Part shown: positions 51,657 through 62,372 of the stretch, in pieces
Layout: every line of letters begins with the position of its first letter
How positions within the stretch are numbered: the first letter of the stretch is position 1
From: Methylococcales bacterium
GTDB lineage: Bacteria > Pseudomonadota > Gammaproteobacteria > Methylococcales > Methylomonadaceae
NCBI GenBank assembly: GCA_028707085.1
Contig: JAQTUW010000018.1
Span: 1-62,401 of the forward strand
Reading direction: 5' to 3'
Length of the DNA: 62,401 bases
The notes under the pieces: generated by a model
Seen by the model: the letters and a program-made list of their open reading frames with translations, nothing else
What the model was told of the DNA's origin: nothing
Databases searched by the model: none
Made by a program: the position numbers and the translations under genes

Positions 51657-52547
51657 ATGAATTTTCCAACCATTGAATCCTTTGTCGGCAATACGCCGCT
51701 GGTTCGCCTGCAGCGTCTGCCGCTGACTGCCGACAATACCATACTGGTCAAGCTCGAGGGCAATAATCCTGCCGGATCGGTCAAGGACAGGCCGGCGTTG
51801 AGCATGATAAAACATGCCGAAGCCAGAGGCGAAATCAGGCCCGGCGACAGGCTGATAGAAGCGACCAGCGGCAACACCGGTATCGCTCTGGCCATGGCCG
51901 CCGCGATAAAAGGCTATAAAATGACTCTGATCATGCCGGATAACATGAGTTCCGAGCGCATCGCCTCCATGAAAGCCTATGGCGCGGAAATCATTCTGAC
52001 CCCCGCCGCCCTTAGCATGGAAGGGGCCATTGATCTTGCCCGGCAGATGGAGGCGCAAGGTCTGGGCAGAATACTGGATCAGTTCGCCAATCCGGATAAT
52101 CCGCTGGCGCATTATGAAGGCACGGGGCCGGAAATCTGGCGGGATACCCAAGGTAAAATTACCCATTTTGTTAGCGCCATGGGCACGACCGGCACCATTA
52201 TGGGTACGTCCCGTTACTTAAAGGAACAAAACCCCGCCATACAGATTATTGGCGTTCAGCCGGAAGGCCAGTCCAAAATTCCCGGCATCCGCCGCTGGCC
52301 GGCGGAATATCTGCCCAGGATTTACGATGCCGGCCGCGTTGACCGCATTATCGAAGTCGATCAACTCGCTGCCGAAAACGCCACCCGCGCCCTGGCGGCC
52401 GAAGAAGGCATATTCGCCGGGGTTTCCTCCGGCGGAGCCGTTCATGTGGCGCTGCAACTGGCCGTAGAGCTTAAAAACGCACTGATCGTGGCGATTATCT
52501 GTGATCGCGGCGATCGTTACCTGTCCACAGGCGTTTTTCCCGGCTGA
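51657..52547 (+). CDS. cysM: Cysteine synthase B
   Basis: 296 residues. GNNPAGSVKDRPAL contains the PLP Lys; [11 protein letters not shown] and GTTGTIMGTSRYL bind substrate and PLP. VQPEGQSKIPGIRRWP is typical of CysM rather than CysK, which can use thiosulfate. The gene adjoins rlmD, an order common in gammaproteobacteria, and overlaps none of its neighbours. The first codon is ATG 51657 with AT-rich sequence (TATAAT at about 51619) upstream. Confidence 0.92.
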   Translation: MNFPTIESFVGNTPLVRLQRLPLTADNTILVKLEGNNPAGSVKDRPALSMIKHAEARGEIRPGDRLIEATSGNTGIALAMAAAIKGYKMTLIMPDNMSSERIASMKAYGAEIILTPAALSMEGAIDLARQMEAQGLGRILDQFANPDNPLAHYEGTGPEIWRDTQGKITHFVSAMGTTGTIMGTSRYLKEQNPAIQIIGVQPEGQSKIPGIRRWPAEYLPRIYDAGRVDRIIEVDQLAAENATRALAAEEGIFAGVSSGGAVHVALQLAVELKNALIVAIICDRGDRYLSTGVFPG

Positions 52548-52607
52548 GACGGCCTCATCCTGTTCATCTCCCGCCATCCCGGTGGCGGGGAGTTTAAAAC
52601 CGAATCA

Positions 52608-53930
52608 ATGGCAAACAGAAAAAAACTCCCGCAACAACCCGTTACAGTCAATATCGAATCCTTGTCCCACGATGGTCGTGGCGTGGCGCATGTCGACGGC
52701 AAGGTCGTGTTCATCGACGAAGCCCTCCCGGCGGAAACGGTTGAATTTGTCTATACCGATAGCCGTAAGGACTTTGCCGAAGGCCGGGTGGTCAAACTGC
52801 TGACGCGCTCTCCGCAACGCACCGATCCGGCCTGCGCGCATTTCGGCAGTTGCGGCGGCTGCAGTTTTCAGCACGTCTCGGATGCCGAACAGATCAAAAT
52901 CAAGGAAACCTTGTTGCAGGAACAGTTCAAAAGAATCGGCAAGCTGGAAATTCCGCAGATATGGGAAGCGCTGACCGGGCCGCACTGGGCTTATCGGCGC
53001 AAGGCGCGCATGGGGGTGAAATACGTTGCCAAAAAGGGCAGGGTGCTGGTCGGCTTTCGCGAGCGCCGCCATCCCTATCTGGCGGAAATAGACAGTTGCA
53101 AGGTCATGCACCCCCTGGTCGGCGAGAATCTGCTGACACTGGGGGAGATGATTATCGGTCTCAGCATCCGCGACAAGATTCCGCAGATCGAGGTGGCCAT
53201 CGGCGATGAGGACTGCGTGCTGGCGTTCCGGGTGCTGGAGCAGCCAACTGCGGCCGACCGGGAAAGGATGCGCGATTACGCTCACCGGCACGGCGTCAGC
53301 ATCTGTCTGCAACCCAAAGGTCCGGACAGCATAACGCCGCTGGATGGCGAACCGGAAGCCATCCCTTATTATCAACTGTCGGAATACGGTCTGCGCTTTA
53401 ACTTCAGACCGGCCATGTTCACCCAGGTCAACTACGAGATCAACCGCAAAATGATCAGCCGCGCCCTGGACGCCCTGGAATTGAACAAGGAAGATCGGGT
53501 GCTGGATCTGTTTTGCGGATTGGGTAATTTTACGCTGCCGCTGGCGACCCGGGCCGGCGAAGTCGTCGGCGTGGAAGGCGATTTACCGCTAGTCGGTCAC
53601 GCCCGCGAAAATGCCCGCCTGAACAATCTGCACAATGTCGAATTTTATGCCGCCGATCTTAGCCAGGATGTCCGGGATATGCCCTGGAGCCGGAAAAAGT
53701 TCAATAAAATCCTGTTGGATCCCTCGCGCGCCGGTGCGGCGGAGATACTGCACAACTTTAAACACTGGCAGCCGGAACGTATCGTCTATGTCTCCTGTAA
53801 CCCCTCCACGCTGGCGCGCGACGCCGGGATACTGGTCAACGAACTGGGCTATAAGCTGGTCAAGGCCGGGGTCATGGACATGTTTCCGCAAACCGCGCAT
53901 GTCGAATCCATCGCTCTGTTTGTCAGATAA
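52608..53930 (+). CDS. rlmD: 23S rRNA (uracil-1939-C5)-methyltransferase
   Basis: 440 residues. TRAM-like N-terminus (VTVNIESLSHDGRGVAHVDG). The 4Fe-4S cluster Cys occur in CAHFGSCGGCSFQH and DSCKVMH. SAM-binding motif LDLFCGLGNFTLPLA; catalytic nucleophile Cys in VYVSCNPSTLARD. It methylates U1939 of 23S rRNA. The stop TAA shares a base with the next gene's ATG (TAATG). Confidence 0.95.
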   Translation: MANRKKLPQQPVTVNIESLSHDGRGVAHVDGKVVFIDEALPAETVEFVYTDSRKDFAEGRVVKLLTRSPQRTDPACAHFGSCGGCSFQHVSDAEQIKIKETLLQEQFKRIGKLEIPQIWEALTGPHWAYRRKARMGVKYVAKKGRVLVGFRERRHPYLAEIDSCKVMHPLVGENLLTLGEMIIGLSIRDKIPQIEVAIGDEDCVLAFRVLEQPTAADRERMRDYAHRHGVSICLQPKGPDSITPLDGEPEAIPYYQLSEYGLRFNFRPAMFTQVNYEINRKMISRALDALELNKEDRVLDLFCGLGNFTLPLATRAGEVVGVEGDLPLVGHARENARLNNLHNVEFYAADLSQDVRDMPWSRKKFNKILLDPSRAGAAEILHNFKHWQPERIVYVSCNPSTLARDAGILVNELGYKLVKAGVMDMFPQTAHVESIALFVR

Positions 53931-54424
53931 TGCAGCCGTTCAGCGCTTTATATCTGGATGTATCGATAGCCGGCCAGCAACTGAGGCTAATCGAGAACGG
54001 AAAATGCCTGCAAGCCTATCCGGTATCCACCGCTAAAAATGGCCCTGGCCAGCAGAAAGGCAGTTTCTGCACCCCGATCGGCTGGCATCGCATTCGCGCC
54101 AAAATCGGCGCCGGCGCGCCGCTTAACGCGGTGTTTGTCGGCAGACGGCAAACCGGGGAAATTTATACCCCGCAACTGGCGGCCGCCCAGCCGCAACGCG
54201 ACTGGATACTGACCCGCATCCTCTGGCTGGGCGGACTGGAATCCGGGATAAACCGTTACGGCGATGTGGATAGCGCCTGGCGCTATATTTACATCCACGG
54301 CAGCCCGGATCATCTGCTGTATGGCGATCCGGCCTCCCACGGTTGCATCCGGATGCTGAATGCCGATGTCGTAGCCCTGTACGACCAGGTAACAGCCGGT
54401 TGCAGGGTTTATATTCATGAATAG
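53930..54424 (+). CDS. L,D-transpeptidase (YkuD family)
   Basis: 164 residues, essentially the bare catalytic domain with no signal peptide visible. YIYIHGSPDHLLYGDPASHG and the following CIRML give the H-x-G...SHGC-x-R active site with catalytic Cys. The family cross-links peptidoglycan or attaches lipoproteins. Absence of a signal peptide is unusual for a periplasmic enzyme; a similar small cytoplasm-like YkuD class exists in many gammaproteobacteria. The ATG overlaps the rlmD stop by one base. Confidence 0.88.
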   Translation: MQPFSALYLDVSIAGQQLRLIENGKCLQAYPVSTAKNGPGQQKGSFCTPIGWHRIRAKIGAGAPLNAVFVGRRQTGEIYTPQLAAAQPQRDWILTRILWLGGLESGINRYGDVDSAWRYIYIHGSPDHLLYGDPASHGCIRMLNADVVALYDQVTAGCRVYIHE

Positions 54425-54445
54425 ATCGTCCGGTTTCTGCCGCCC

Positions 54446-55249
54446 ATGTCACGCATAATGCTCGGCGTCGAATACGACGGCAGCGCCTATGCCGGCTGGC
54501 AATGGCAGCAGGGCAAGCCGACCGTGCAGGGGCAGTTGCAGGCGGCGCTGAATAAAATTGCCGGCCGGCCGGTCACGGTGGTCTGTGCCGGCCGCACCGA
54601 TGCAGGCGTTCATGCCCTGGAGCAGATTGTGCATTTCGACTGTGAAGCGGATCGCCCGCTGCATGCCTGGCTGCTGGGCGGCAACAGCCACCTGCCCGCC
54701 GATGTGCGGATTATCTGGGCAAAACCGGCTATAGCGGGCTTTCATGCCCGCTATAGCGCCATCGCCCGTTTTTACCGCTATGTGATACTCAACCGGCCTA
54801 CCAGCTCCGCACTGCTGCGCACGCAGGCCACCTGGCGGCATCAGCCGCTGGATGCCGAAAAAATGCATCAGGCCGGACAGTTCCTGATAGGCGAGCACGA
54901 TTTCAGCGCTTTTCGCGCCCAGAGCTGCCAGTCGGTCAGCCCCTGCCGGCTAATGTATTTTATCGATGTCTATCGGCAGGGCGACAAAGTCATTATCGAC
55001 ATTTGCGCCAACGCTTTTTTGCACCATATGGTCAGAAACATTGCCGGCGTACTGATGGAGATCGGTATGGGCAGGCAGGCCGTCGTCTGGACACGGCAGT
55101 TGCTGGAAACGGGCGATCGCAGTCGGGCCGCCATGACGGCCCCCCCGCACGGCCTGCATCTGGCGGCGGTGTTTTACCCGCCGGAGTATGGCGTCGGCAA
55201 GCACCCGGTATTCGAGAAACTGCCTGCCGACGCCAGGCGGTTTGATTAG
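54446..55249 (+). CDS. truA: tRNA pseudouridine(38-40) synthase
   Basis: 267 residues. GVEYDGSAYAGWQWQ and VCAGRTDAGVHALEQIVHF, with the catalytic Asp, are diagnostic of TruA. FHARYSAIARFYRYVI and NAFLHHMVRNIAGVLMEIG are the other conserved blocks. It modifies tRNA anticodon-arm uridines 38-40. It is the last gene in the run cysM-rlmD-ldt-truA and ends 28 bp from the converging DUF3581 gene. Confidence 0.95.
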   Translation: MSRIMLGVEYDGSAYAGWQWQQGKPTVQGQLQAALNKIAGRPVTVVCAGRTDAGVHALEQIVHFDCEADRPLHAWLLGGNSHLPADVRIIWAKPAIAGFHARYSAIARFYRYVILNRPTSSALLRTQATWRHQPLDAEKMHQAGQFLIGEHDFSAFRAQSCQSVSPCRLMYFIDVYRQGDKVIIDICANAFLHHMVRNIAGVLMEIGMGRQAVVWTRQLLETGDRSRAAMTAPPHGLHLAAVFYPPEYGVGKHPVFEKLPADARRFD

Positions 55250-55277
55250 GCATAAACGCCAGACGCGCCATACGCTA

Positions 55278-56006
55278 TTACGCGCTGCTCGTCGTCAGAT
55301 TGCCCAGATAAATGTTTTTTCGGGCCAGATAGTCGTCCACGAAAGCCTGTAACGGCTCTTCCTCGTAATCCCGCAAGCCGCTCACAGCCAGTTTTTTAAA
55401 GCCTGAACCGACGATTTCCTCGCCAGCCTTGATCTGAAAATGTAGGTAGGCGGTTGCTCGTTTGCCGTTGACCTCCATTTTAGGCTCCAGCATTTCCAGA
55501 ACCGGATCCTTGAAGTCCAGATGACGGAACGTCAGGGTCATGCTTTCGTAAATGACCAGCGGCCGGTCTATGTTGAACATGACTTTTTCTTTGGCCAGCA
55601 ACGGCACCAGCACATAAGGGAAATTCTGGCCGGAAAAAGCCACATAATCGCGGATCAGATCCTCAATTAACCGCCTGTCGCGGTTAATCGCGCCCGAACG
55701 CTCGATCTGCAGATAAGTCTTGCCCTGATTGTCGGTTACGTCTATCCGGTCGGCGTCGCTGTCGGGAAAGTTTAGCAATACCCCATGGCCGACCATGCCG
55801 GAAAAGATAAAGTGCATGTGCTGGCTCAGGCCGTATTTCTCAAGAACCAGCGAGAATAACAGGTCGCCCGGGACACAAAACCGTTTGGCCTCCACATCGT
55901 GCAGCGGATTGAAATCATGGGCGACTTCTTTGGCAAACATGCTGGCTTGCTGGGCCGCTATCTGGACGCCACCATCTTTAATATCGTAAAAGTCTTTTAA
56001 AAACAT
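55278..56006 (-). CDS. DUF3581-like protein
   Basis: 242 residues, soluble, without signal peptide or membrane segment. HDFNPLHDVEAKRFCVPGDL resembles the FNPxH substrate loop of hot-dog-fold hydratases (MaoC-like), and the layout of two repeated halves fits a double hot-dog. It appears to belong to DUF3581, a family of unknown function in gammaproteobacteria; this is recalled from sequence pattern. It lies 27 bp after the rhodanese gene on the same strand. Confidence 0.7.
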   Translation of the reverse strand: MFLKDFYDIKDGGVQIAAQQASMFAKEVAHDFNPLHDVEAKRFCVPGDLLFSLVLEKYGLSQHMHFIFSGMVGHGVLLNFPDSDADRIDVTDNQGKTYLQIERSGAINRDRRLIEDLIRDYVAFSGQNFPYVLVPLLAKEKVMFNIDRPLVIYESMTLTFRHLDFKDPVLEMLEPKMEVNGKRATAYLHFQIKAGEEIVGSGFKKLAVSGLRDYEEEPLQAFVDDYLARKNIYLGNLTTSSA

Positions 56007-56033
56007 ATTATTATACTTATTGTGCGCATGGAT

Positions 56034-56357
56034 TCAATAACGGGGAACGGCAGGGTCGCAAACTACTGACCAGGCGTCGATACCGCCTTTCAGATTATAT
56101 AACCGGACAAAGCCGACTTGTTGCAAATACTGGCAGGCCTGCTGGCTGCGTATGCCATGATGGCAAATGACGGCAATATCCCGTTCGGTATCCAGTTCGT
56201 CCACACGGCCGGGTATTTGTCCCAGGGGGATATTCAGGCTACCTTCGATTCGGGCATAGGCAAACTCGTTGCCCTCTCGCACGTCAAGTAATAACAGATG
56301 TTTATTATCAAGCAGATTTTGCTGCAATTGTTGTGGCGACCATTGACTTATCGGCAT
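56034..56357 (-). CDS. Single-domain rhodanese-like sulfurtransferase
   Basis: 107 residues, one rhodanese domain. LLLLDVREGNEFAYARIEGS and VICHHGIRSQQACQYL, with the catalytic Cys in the CHHGIRS loop, are characteristic. It would carry persulfide sulfur. Its start overlaps the end of the aminotransferase gene by 10 bp, so it is the second gene of that operon. Confidence 0.9.
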   Translation of the reverse strand: MPISQWSPQQLQQNLLDNKHLLLLDVREGNEFAYARIEGSLNIPLGQIPGRVDELDTERDIAVICHHGIRSQQACQYLQQVGFVRLYNLKGGIDAWSVVCDPAVPRY

Positions 56358-57511
56358 ATAAATCTTTCCATTCTGGTTAAAGCGGCGGACATTCTATCTA
56401 TCGAGGCAGTATATGCAAAACGAATGTGGCTATTGGCATGATTGTATCCGAAATCCTTGCCGGGTGTGACAGCAACACCTTCCGTTTCCAGTAAATCCAC
56501 GGCAAACTGAAAGCTGTCATTGGAAAACGCACTGCAATCGGCGTAGAGATAAAATGCCCCTTGCGGTTTGCACACCACCTTGAAACCCAGTCGGAGCAGG
56601 TTATCGTATAAAAAATCCCGGCGGCGCATAAACTCCAGGCGGCGATTTTCCAGTTCCGTCAGGTTTTCAGCGCCGAATGAAGCCAGCGCCGCATGCTGGG
56701 AATGGGTGGGCGCGGAAATAAAAATATTTTGCGCCAGTTTCTCGGCAGCCGGTATAAACGCTTCCGGTACGACCAGCCAGCCTATTCGCCAGCCCGTCAT
56801 GCCAAAATATTTGGAAAAACTGTTAATGACGAATGACTCATCATTAAAAGCCAGAGCGCTATCTGCGACTGCGCCGTACACTAAGCCATGATAAATCTCG
56901 TCGGAGTAAAAGCAGCCGCCCCGATCCTGTACTGCCCGTATGGCCTGCTGCAAAGCCTCATTGCTTATCAAGGTGCCGGTGGGATTGGACGGTGAGGCGA
57001 TCAACACCCCTTTTGTGGTCTCCCGCCAGTGTCCCGCAATCAGGCCGGCGTCAAGCTGATAGCTGCTGTCGGCGGCAACGGCGACCCGTTGCGTGTCGCC
57101 ATCGAACAGTCTGACAAAATTTTCGTTGCAAGGATAGCAGGGATCAGCCATTATGACCGTTTCGCCTGGATTCAGGCTAATGCCGAATGCCAGCAAAAAC
57201 GCGCCTGAAGCGCCCGGTGTGATAAAGATACGCTCCGCCGCCACCTCAATGCCGTGGCGCTGCCGGTAAAAGTCGGCTATTGCCGTCCTGAGCTGCGGCA
57301 GTCCGGCGGCAGGCGTGTATTTGACGTCGCCGGTCTTCAGAAAGCGTCGGCCGGCTTCCAGCACGGCCGGCGGCGTCGGGAAATCCGGTTCGCCGATTTC
57401 CATATGAATAATGTCCCGGCCCAGTTGTTCCAGTTGTTTAGCACGTTGCAGCAACTCCATGACATAAAAGGAAGTAATGCCTTGCATTCTGTGAGCAATT
57501 TTTTGATTCAT
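56348..57511 (-). CDS. Class I/II pyridoxal-phosphate aminotransferase
   Basis: 387 residues from ATG 57511; an upstream start adds 13 residues without support. Motifs: IHMEIGEPDFPTPPAV, SPSNPTGTLI (Asn binds PLP), SDEIYHGLVY, and INSFSKYFGMTGWRIGW with the PLP Lys, and the carboxylate Arg at HIRFAYT. It belongs to the AspC/AlaA-like fold type I group; the amino-acid substrate is not determined. First gene of a three-gene minus-strand operon. Confidence 0.9.
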   Translation of the reverse strand: MNQKIAHRMQGITSFYVMELLQRAKQLEQLGRDIIHMEIGEPDFPTPPAVLEAGRRFLKTGDVKYTPAAGLPQLRTAIADFYRQRHGIEVAAERIFITPGASGAFLLAFGISLNPGETVIMADPCYPCNENFVRLFDGDTQRVAVAADSSYQLDAGLIAGHWRETTKGVLIASPSNPTGTLISNEALQQAIRAVQDRGGCFYSDEIYHGLVYGAVADSALAFNDESFVINSFSKYFGMTGWRIGWLVVPEAFIPAAEKLAQNIFISAPTHSQHAALASFGAENLTELENRRLEFMRRRDFLYDNLLRLGFKVVCKPQGAFYLYADCSAFSNDSFQFAVDLLETEGVAVTPGKDFGYNHANSHIRFAYTASIDRMSAALTRMERFICR

Positions 57512-57619
57512 ATTAAAACAGGCGGGTTCAAAGCGCCGGAATGATAACAAACTTCTTGCTTGCCGCTCGGCATTCTGTTAAAAAGCCCCGATTTTTTTTA
57601 AGTTCCCAGGAGTCAATGG

Positions 57620-58042
57620 ATGAATAGTTCCAAGTCAGAGTTCACCTTCAAGCCGTATGTTGAAAAGGAAGGTGAAGAATATATGAATGATGCGCAATTG
57701 CAGCATTTTTCCTCTATTCTGAATAACTGGAAATCGGAATTAATGCAGGAAGTGGATCGTACTGTTCATCACATGCAGGATGAAGCCGCCAATTTTCCTG
57801 ACCCTAACGATAGAGCAACTCAGGAATCGGAATTCAGCCTTGAATTGCGCACCCGCGACCGCGAGCGCAGATTGATCAAAAAAATCGACGAGTCCTTAAA
57901 GGACATAGAATCCGGCGATTACGGCTATTGCGAGACCTGTGGCATTGAAATCGGCATCCGCCGTCTGGAAGCGCGTCCCACCGCGACATTGTGCATAGAT
58001 TGCAAAACCCTGGACGAAATTCGGGAAAAGCAACTGGGGTAG
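57620..58042 (+). CDS. dksA: RNA polymerase-binding transcription factor DksA
   Basis: 140 residues. Coiled-coil hairpin with acidic tip ([12 protein letters not shown]), and C4 zinc finger CETCG and LCIDCK. DksA binds the RNA polymerase secondary channel with ppGpp. GAG-rich ribosome-binding site (CAGGAG) precedes ATG 57620. gluQ overlaps its 3' end, an adjacency common in gammaproteobacteria. Confidence 0.95.
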   Translation: MNSSKSEFTFKPYVEKEGEEYMNDAQLQHFSSILNNWKSELMQEVDRTVHHMQDEAANFPDPNDRATQESEFSLELRTRDRERRLIKKIDESLKDIESGDYGYCETCGIEIGIRRLEARPTATLCIDCKTLDEIREKQLG

Positions 58043-58974
58043 GCCAGTCCGCCACGGCTCGCTATATTGGCCGGTTTGCGCCGTCACCCACCGGCCCGCT
58101 GCATCTTGGCTCGCTCTATACCGCGCTGGCCAGTTTTCTTGACGCCCGCAGCCGGCAAGGACTGTGGCTACTGCGTATCGATGACCTGGACGCCCCGCGC
58201 AACCAGCCCGGCGCCGAACAGGCGATTCTCGACTGCCTTAAGGCGTACGGCTTACAGTGGGATGGCGAAATTTATTATCAGAGCCGGCATCTGACGGACT
58301 ATGAAGCCGCCATAAACCGCTTACAGCAGCATGTCTATGGCTGCGTGTGCAGCCGCAAGGAACTGGCGGCGTACCCGGACGTTTATCCGGGCTTTTGCCG
58401 ACATCTGCCCCGGCCGCAGATAGCGCATGCCTTACGTATTAAAACCTGCAATACCGTGACAGGCTTTACCGATGCCGTTCAGGGCGAAATTCGCCGGAAT
58501 GTGGCCTTGCAGGATGGCGATTTTATTATCAAACGCAAGGATGGCGTCATAGCCTATCAACTGGCGGTCGTGGTCGATGATCACGCCCAGCAGGTCAACC
58601 AGGTAGTGCGCGGTTACGATTTGCTGGACGCGACCCCCAAACAGATTTTTTTGCAGACTCTGCTGGGCTATCCGCAGCCAGCCTATATGCATGTGCCGGT
58701 GATCGTTGACCGGCACGGTAACAAACTGAGCAAGCAGACCTGCGCCCAGGCGGTCGATCTTCATCAGGCGGCGACTACCCTGCATCTGCTATTATTTCTA
58801 TTGAAACAGAATCCGCCGCCGGCTTTGCGAACCGCCGGCGTGGCGGATATCCTGGATTGGGCCATAGCCCACTGGCGGCCCGGACAGCTGGTTGGCTGTC
58901 CGGGCATGGAGAGCCCGCCAGACAGGCAGTCGAAAATGTCGCTATCCACAGATTCAAAAATTACCGAAAAATAA
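57991..58974 (+). CDS. gluQ: Glutamyl-Q tRNA(Asp) synthetase
   Basis: 327 residues if GTG 57991 is used. Catalytic core: [14 protein letters not shown] (HIGH-type), zinc site CVCSRKEL...YPGFC, and KLSKQ (KMSKS-type). It lacks the tRNA-anticodon domain of GluRS, as expected; it attaches Glu to queuosine of tRNA-Asp. There is no ATG near the expected N-terminus: candidates are GTG 57991 or TTG 58000, both inside the dksA coding region, so the start is uncertain. A Ser/Lys-rich tail of about 25 residues extends the C-terminus. Confidence 0.9.
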   Translation: MHRLQNPGRNSGKATGVGQSATARYIGRFAPSPTGPLHLGSLYTALASFLDARSRQGLWLLRIDDLDAPRNQPGAEQAILDCLKAYGLQWDGEIYYQSRHLTDYEAAINRLQQHVYGCVCSRKELAAYPDVYPGFCRHLPRPQIAHALRIKTCNTVTGFTDAVQGEIRRNVALQDGDFIIKRKDGVIAYQLAVVVDDHAQQVNQVVRGYDLLDATPKQIFLQTLLGYPQPAYMHVPVIVDRHGNKLSKQTCAQAVDLHQAATTLHLLLFLLKQNPPPALRTAGVADILDWAIAHWRPGQLVGCPGMESPPDRQSKMSLSTDSKITEK

Positions 58975-58984
58975 GGACGCCACC

Positions 58985-60925
<1,941 letters not shown>

Positions 60926-61813
60926 GTGCGAATCAAACTGGCCTATCTGGGCGTGGTGCTGGTCTGGACCACCACCCCGCTGAGCATCAAATGGAGCGGA
61001 GAAGAGTTCAGTTATGTGCTGGGGGTCACCGCCCGCATGAGTATTGGCATACTTTGCCTGCTGGTGCTGATGCTGGCGTACCGCCAGCGCCTGTCCTGGC
61101 GTCGGGTGGACGTGCAAACCTATCTGGCGGTGACGCTGCAACTGTATCTGAGCATGTTCATGACCTACTGGGCGGCGCAGTTCGTGCCGTCCGGCTGGAT
61201 ATCCGTACTGTTTGGCCTGAGCCCGTTCATGACCGCCTTCATGGCTGCGGCTATCCTCAAGGAACAAAGCCTGGGCCGGAACAAGATTTTTGCCTATTTG
61301 CTGGGAGTGGCCGGGCTGATGGTGATGTGTCTGTCGGCCTGGGATTTAAACCGGCTGGCCTTGCTGGGCGTGGCCGGCATTCTGGCGGCCACCATCGTGC
61401 ATTCCTTCGCCGCGGTGTTGGTCAAACGTATCGACGCCGGGCTGCCCGCCGTACAGCAGATCACCGGCGGCCTGCTGTTCTCGCTGCCATTGTATTATCT
61501 AAGCTGGTACGCCATTGACCACGGACAGTTGCCGCCGGCTATTACCGATAAAACCTTGTACGCCATTGTCTACCTGGGCGTCATCGCTACCACGTTGGGC
61601 CTGATTTTTTATTATTACATCCTGAGGCATTTGCCCGCCACCAAGGTGGCGATGATCAACCTGATGACCCCTGTGCTGTCGCTCTTTCTGGGCTATGCCG
61701 TCAATAACGAAGCATTGACCTTGAAAGTGGCGATTGGCGCCGGCCTGATCATGGCCGCGCTGTTGATGTATCAACTGGCGGATCAGCGACAACGGCTTGA
61801 AATTGCCGAATAG
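60926..61813 (+). CDS. EamA/DMT-family membrane transporter
   Basis: 295 residues with about ten hydrophobic segments and two EamA repeats (residues 1-140 and 145-285). The conserved pattern at the start (LAYLGVVLVWTTTPLSIKW) and VYLGVIATTLGLIFYYYIL is characteristic of DMT exporters such as RhaT/YdcZ-like proteins. The GTG start at 60926 directly follows the acsA stop codon TAG, so translation is coupled. The substrate is unknown. Confidence 0.88.
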   Translation: MRIKLAYLGVVLVWTTTPLSIKWSGEEFSYVLGVTARMSIGILCLLVLMLAYRQRLSWRRVDVQTYLAVTLQLYLSMFMTYWAAQFVPSGWISVLFGLSPFMTAFMAAAILKEQSLGRNKIFAYLLGVAGLMVMCLSAWDLNRLALLGVAGILAATIVHSFAAVLVKRIDAGLPAVQQITGGLLFSLPLYYLSWYAIDHGQLPPAITDKTLYAIVYLGVIATTLGLIFYYYILRHLPATKVAMINLMTPVLSLFLGYAVNNEALTLKVAIGAGLIMAALLMYQLADQRQRLEIAE

Positions 61814-62203
61814 ACGGTAGGGAGCCTGGAAATACGCTCCAATTCGCATCGTCCTGCGCCAAAAATCGATAAACGGTCTGCATTTTGGCTCATCCGCCAT
61901 GCAACAAAGCCGCAGGAATGCTCGGCGTTGGCTTGGCGGCCATCGCTCCACCAACAGAAACGCTCGATAGCATATTACGCCCGGATAGTGCTGTTTCCAA
62001 GGACAACAGAAAACGCTTTTGTCATACCATTTTTGCGCGACCTGCAATTTTGGAATGACTTTGTGAGGTTAAAAAACAAATTTGTATAGAAATCAAAATC
62101 GAAGGCTACCGAAATCAGTCCTGATGATCATAACCAACACAACATATAGTGGTTAGAGGCGCTAACTGACTTCCGCTTATCCTGTAATTAAATTTATGAT
62201 TTT

Positions 62204-62219
62204 TGGCATAATAAGTGCT
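62204..62219 (+). promoter_or_regulatory. Sigma-54-like promoter, second copy of PEP-CTERM-type site
   Basis: TGGCATAATAAGTGCT keeps the GG-N10-GC spacing and is close to the site at 44789 (TGGCAT, then TGCT followed by TT). No TGTCGGA motif was seen upstream in the window. It could drive a gene just past the window edge. Confidence 0.4.
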
Positions 62220-62363
62220 TTCTAATTTTTAGGTAATTAAGCAGATTAAACATCAAGCCTTTAAACGAGGCAATTACCCAGTAAAACGGAATTCACTTTT
62301 ATTTAATTAGAGCCTACTCAGTAAATACATCTAATTGATTTATAATGATAATGTTGGTTATTT

Positions 62364-62372
62364 TGGTATAAT
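62364..62372 (+). promoter_or_regulatory. Extended -10 promoter element
   Basis: TGGTATAAT is a perfect TATAAT with an upstream TG, typical of extended -10 promoters that do not need a strong -35. Expected transcription would begin near the window end. Confidence 0.35.

Noticed and set aside
61499-62047. 182-codon minus-strand frame over the EamA gene end
   Set aside because: It runs antisense through the transporter's conserved membrane segments and shows no recognisable domain.
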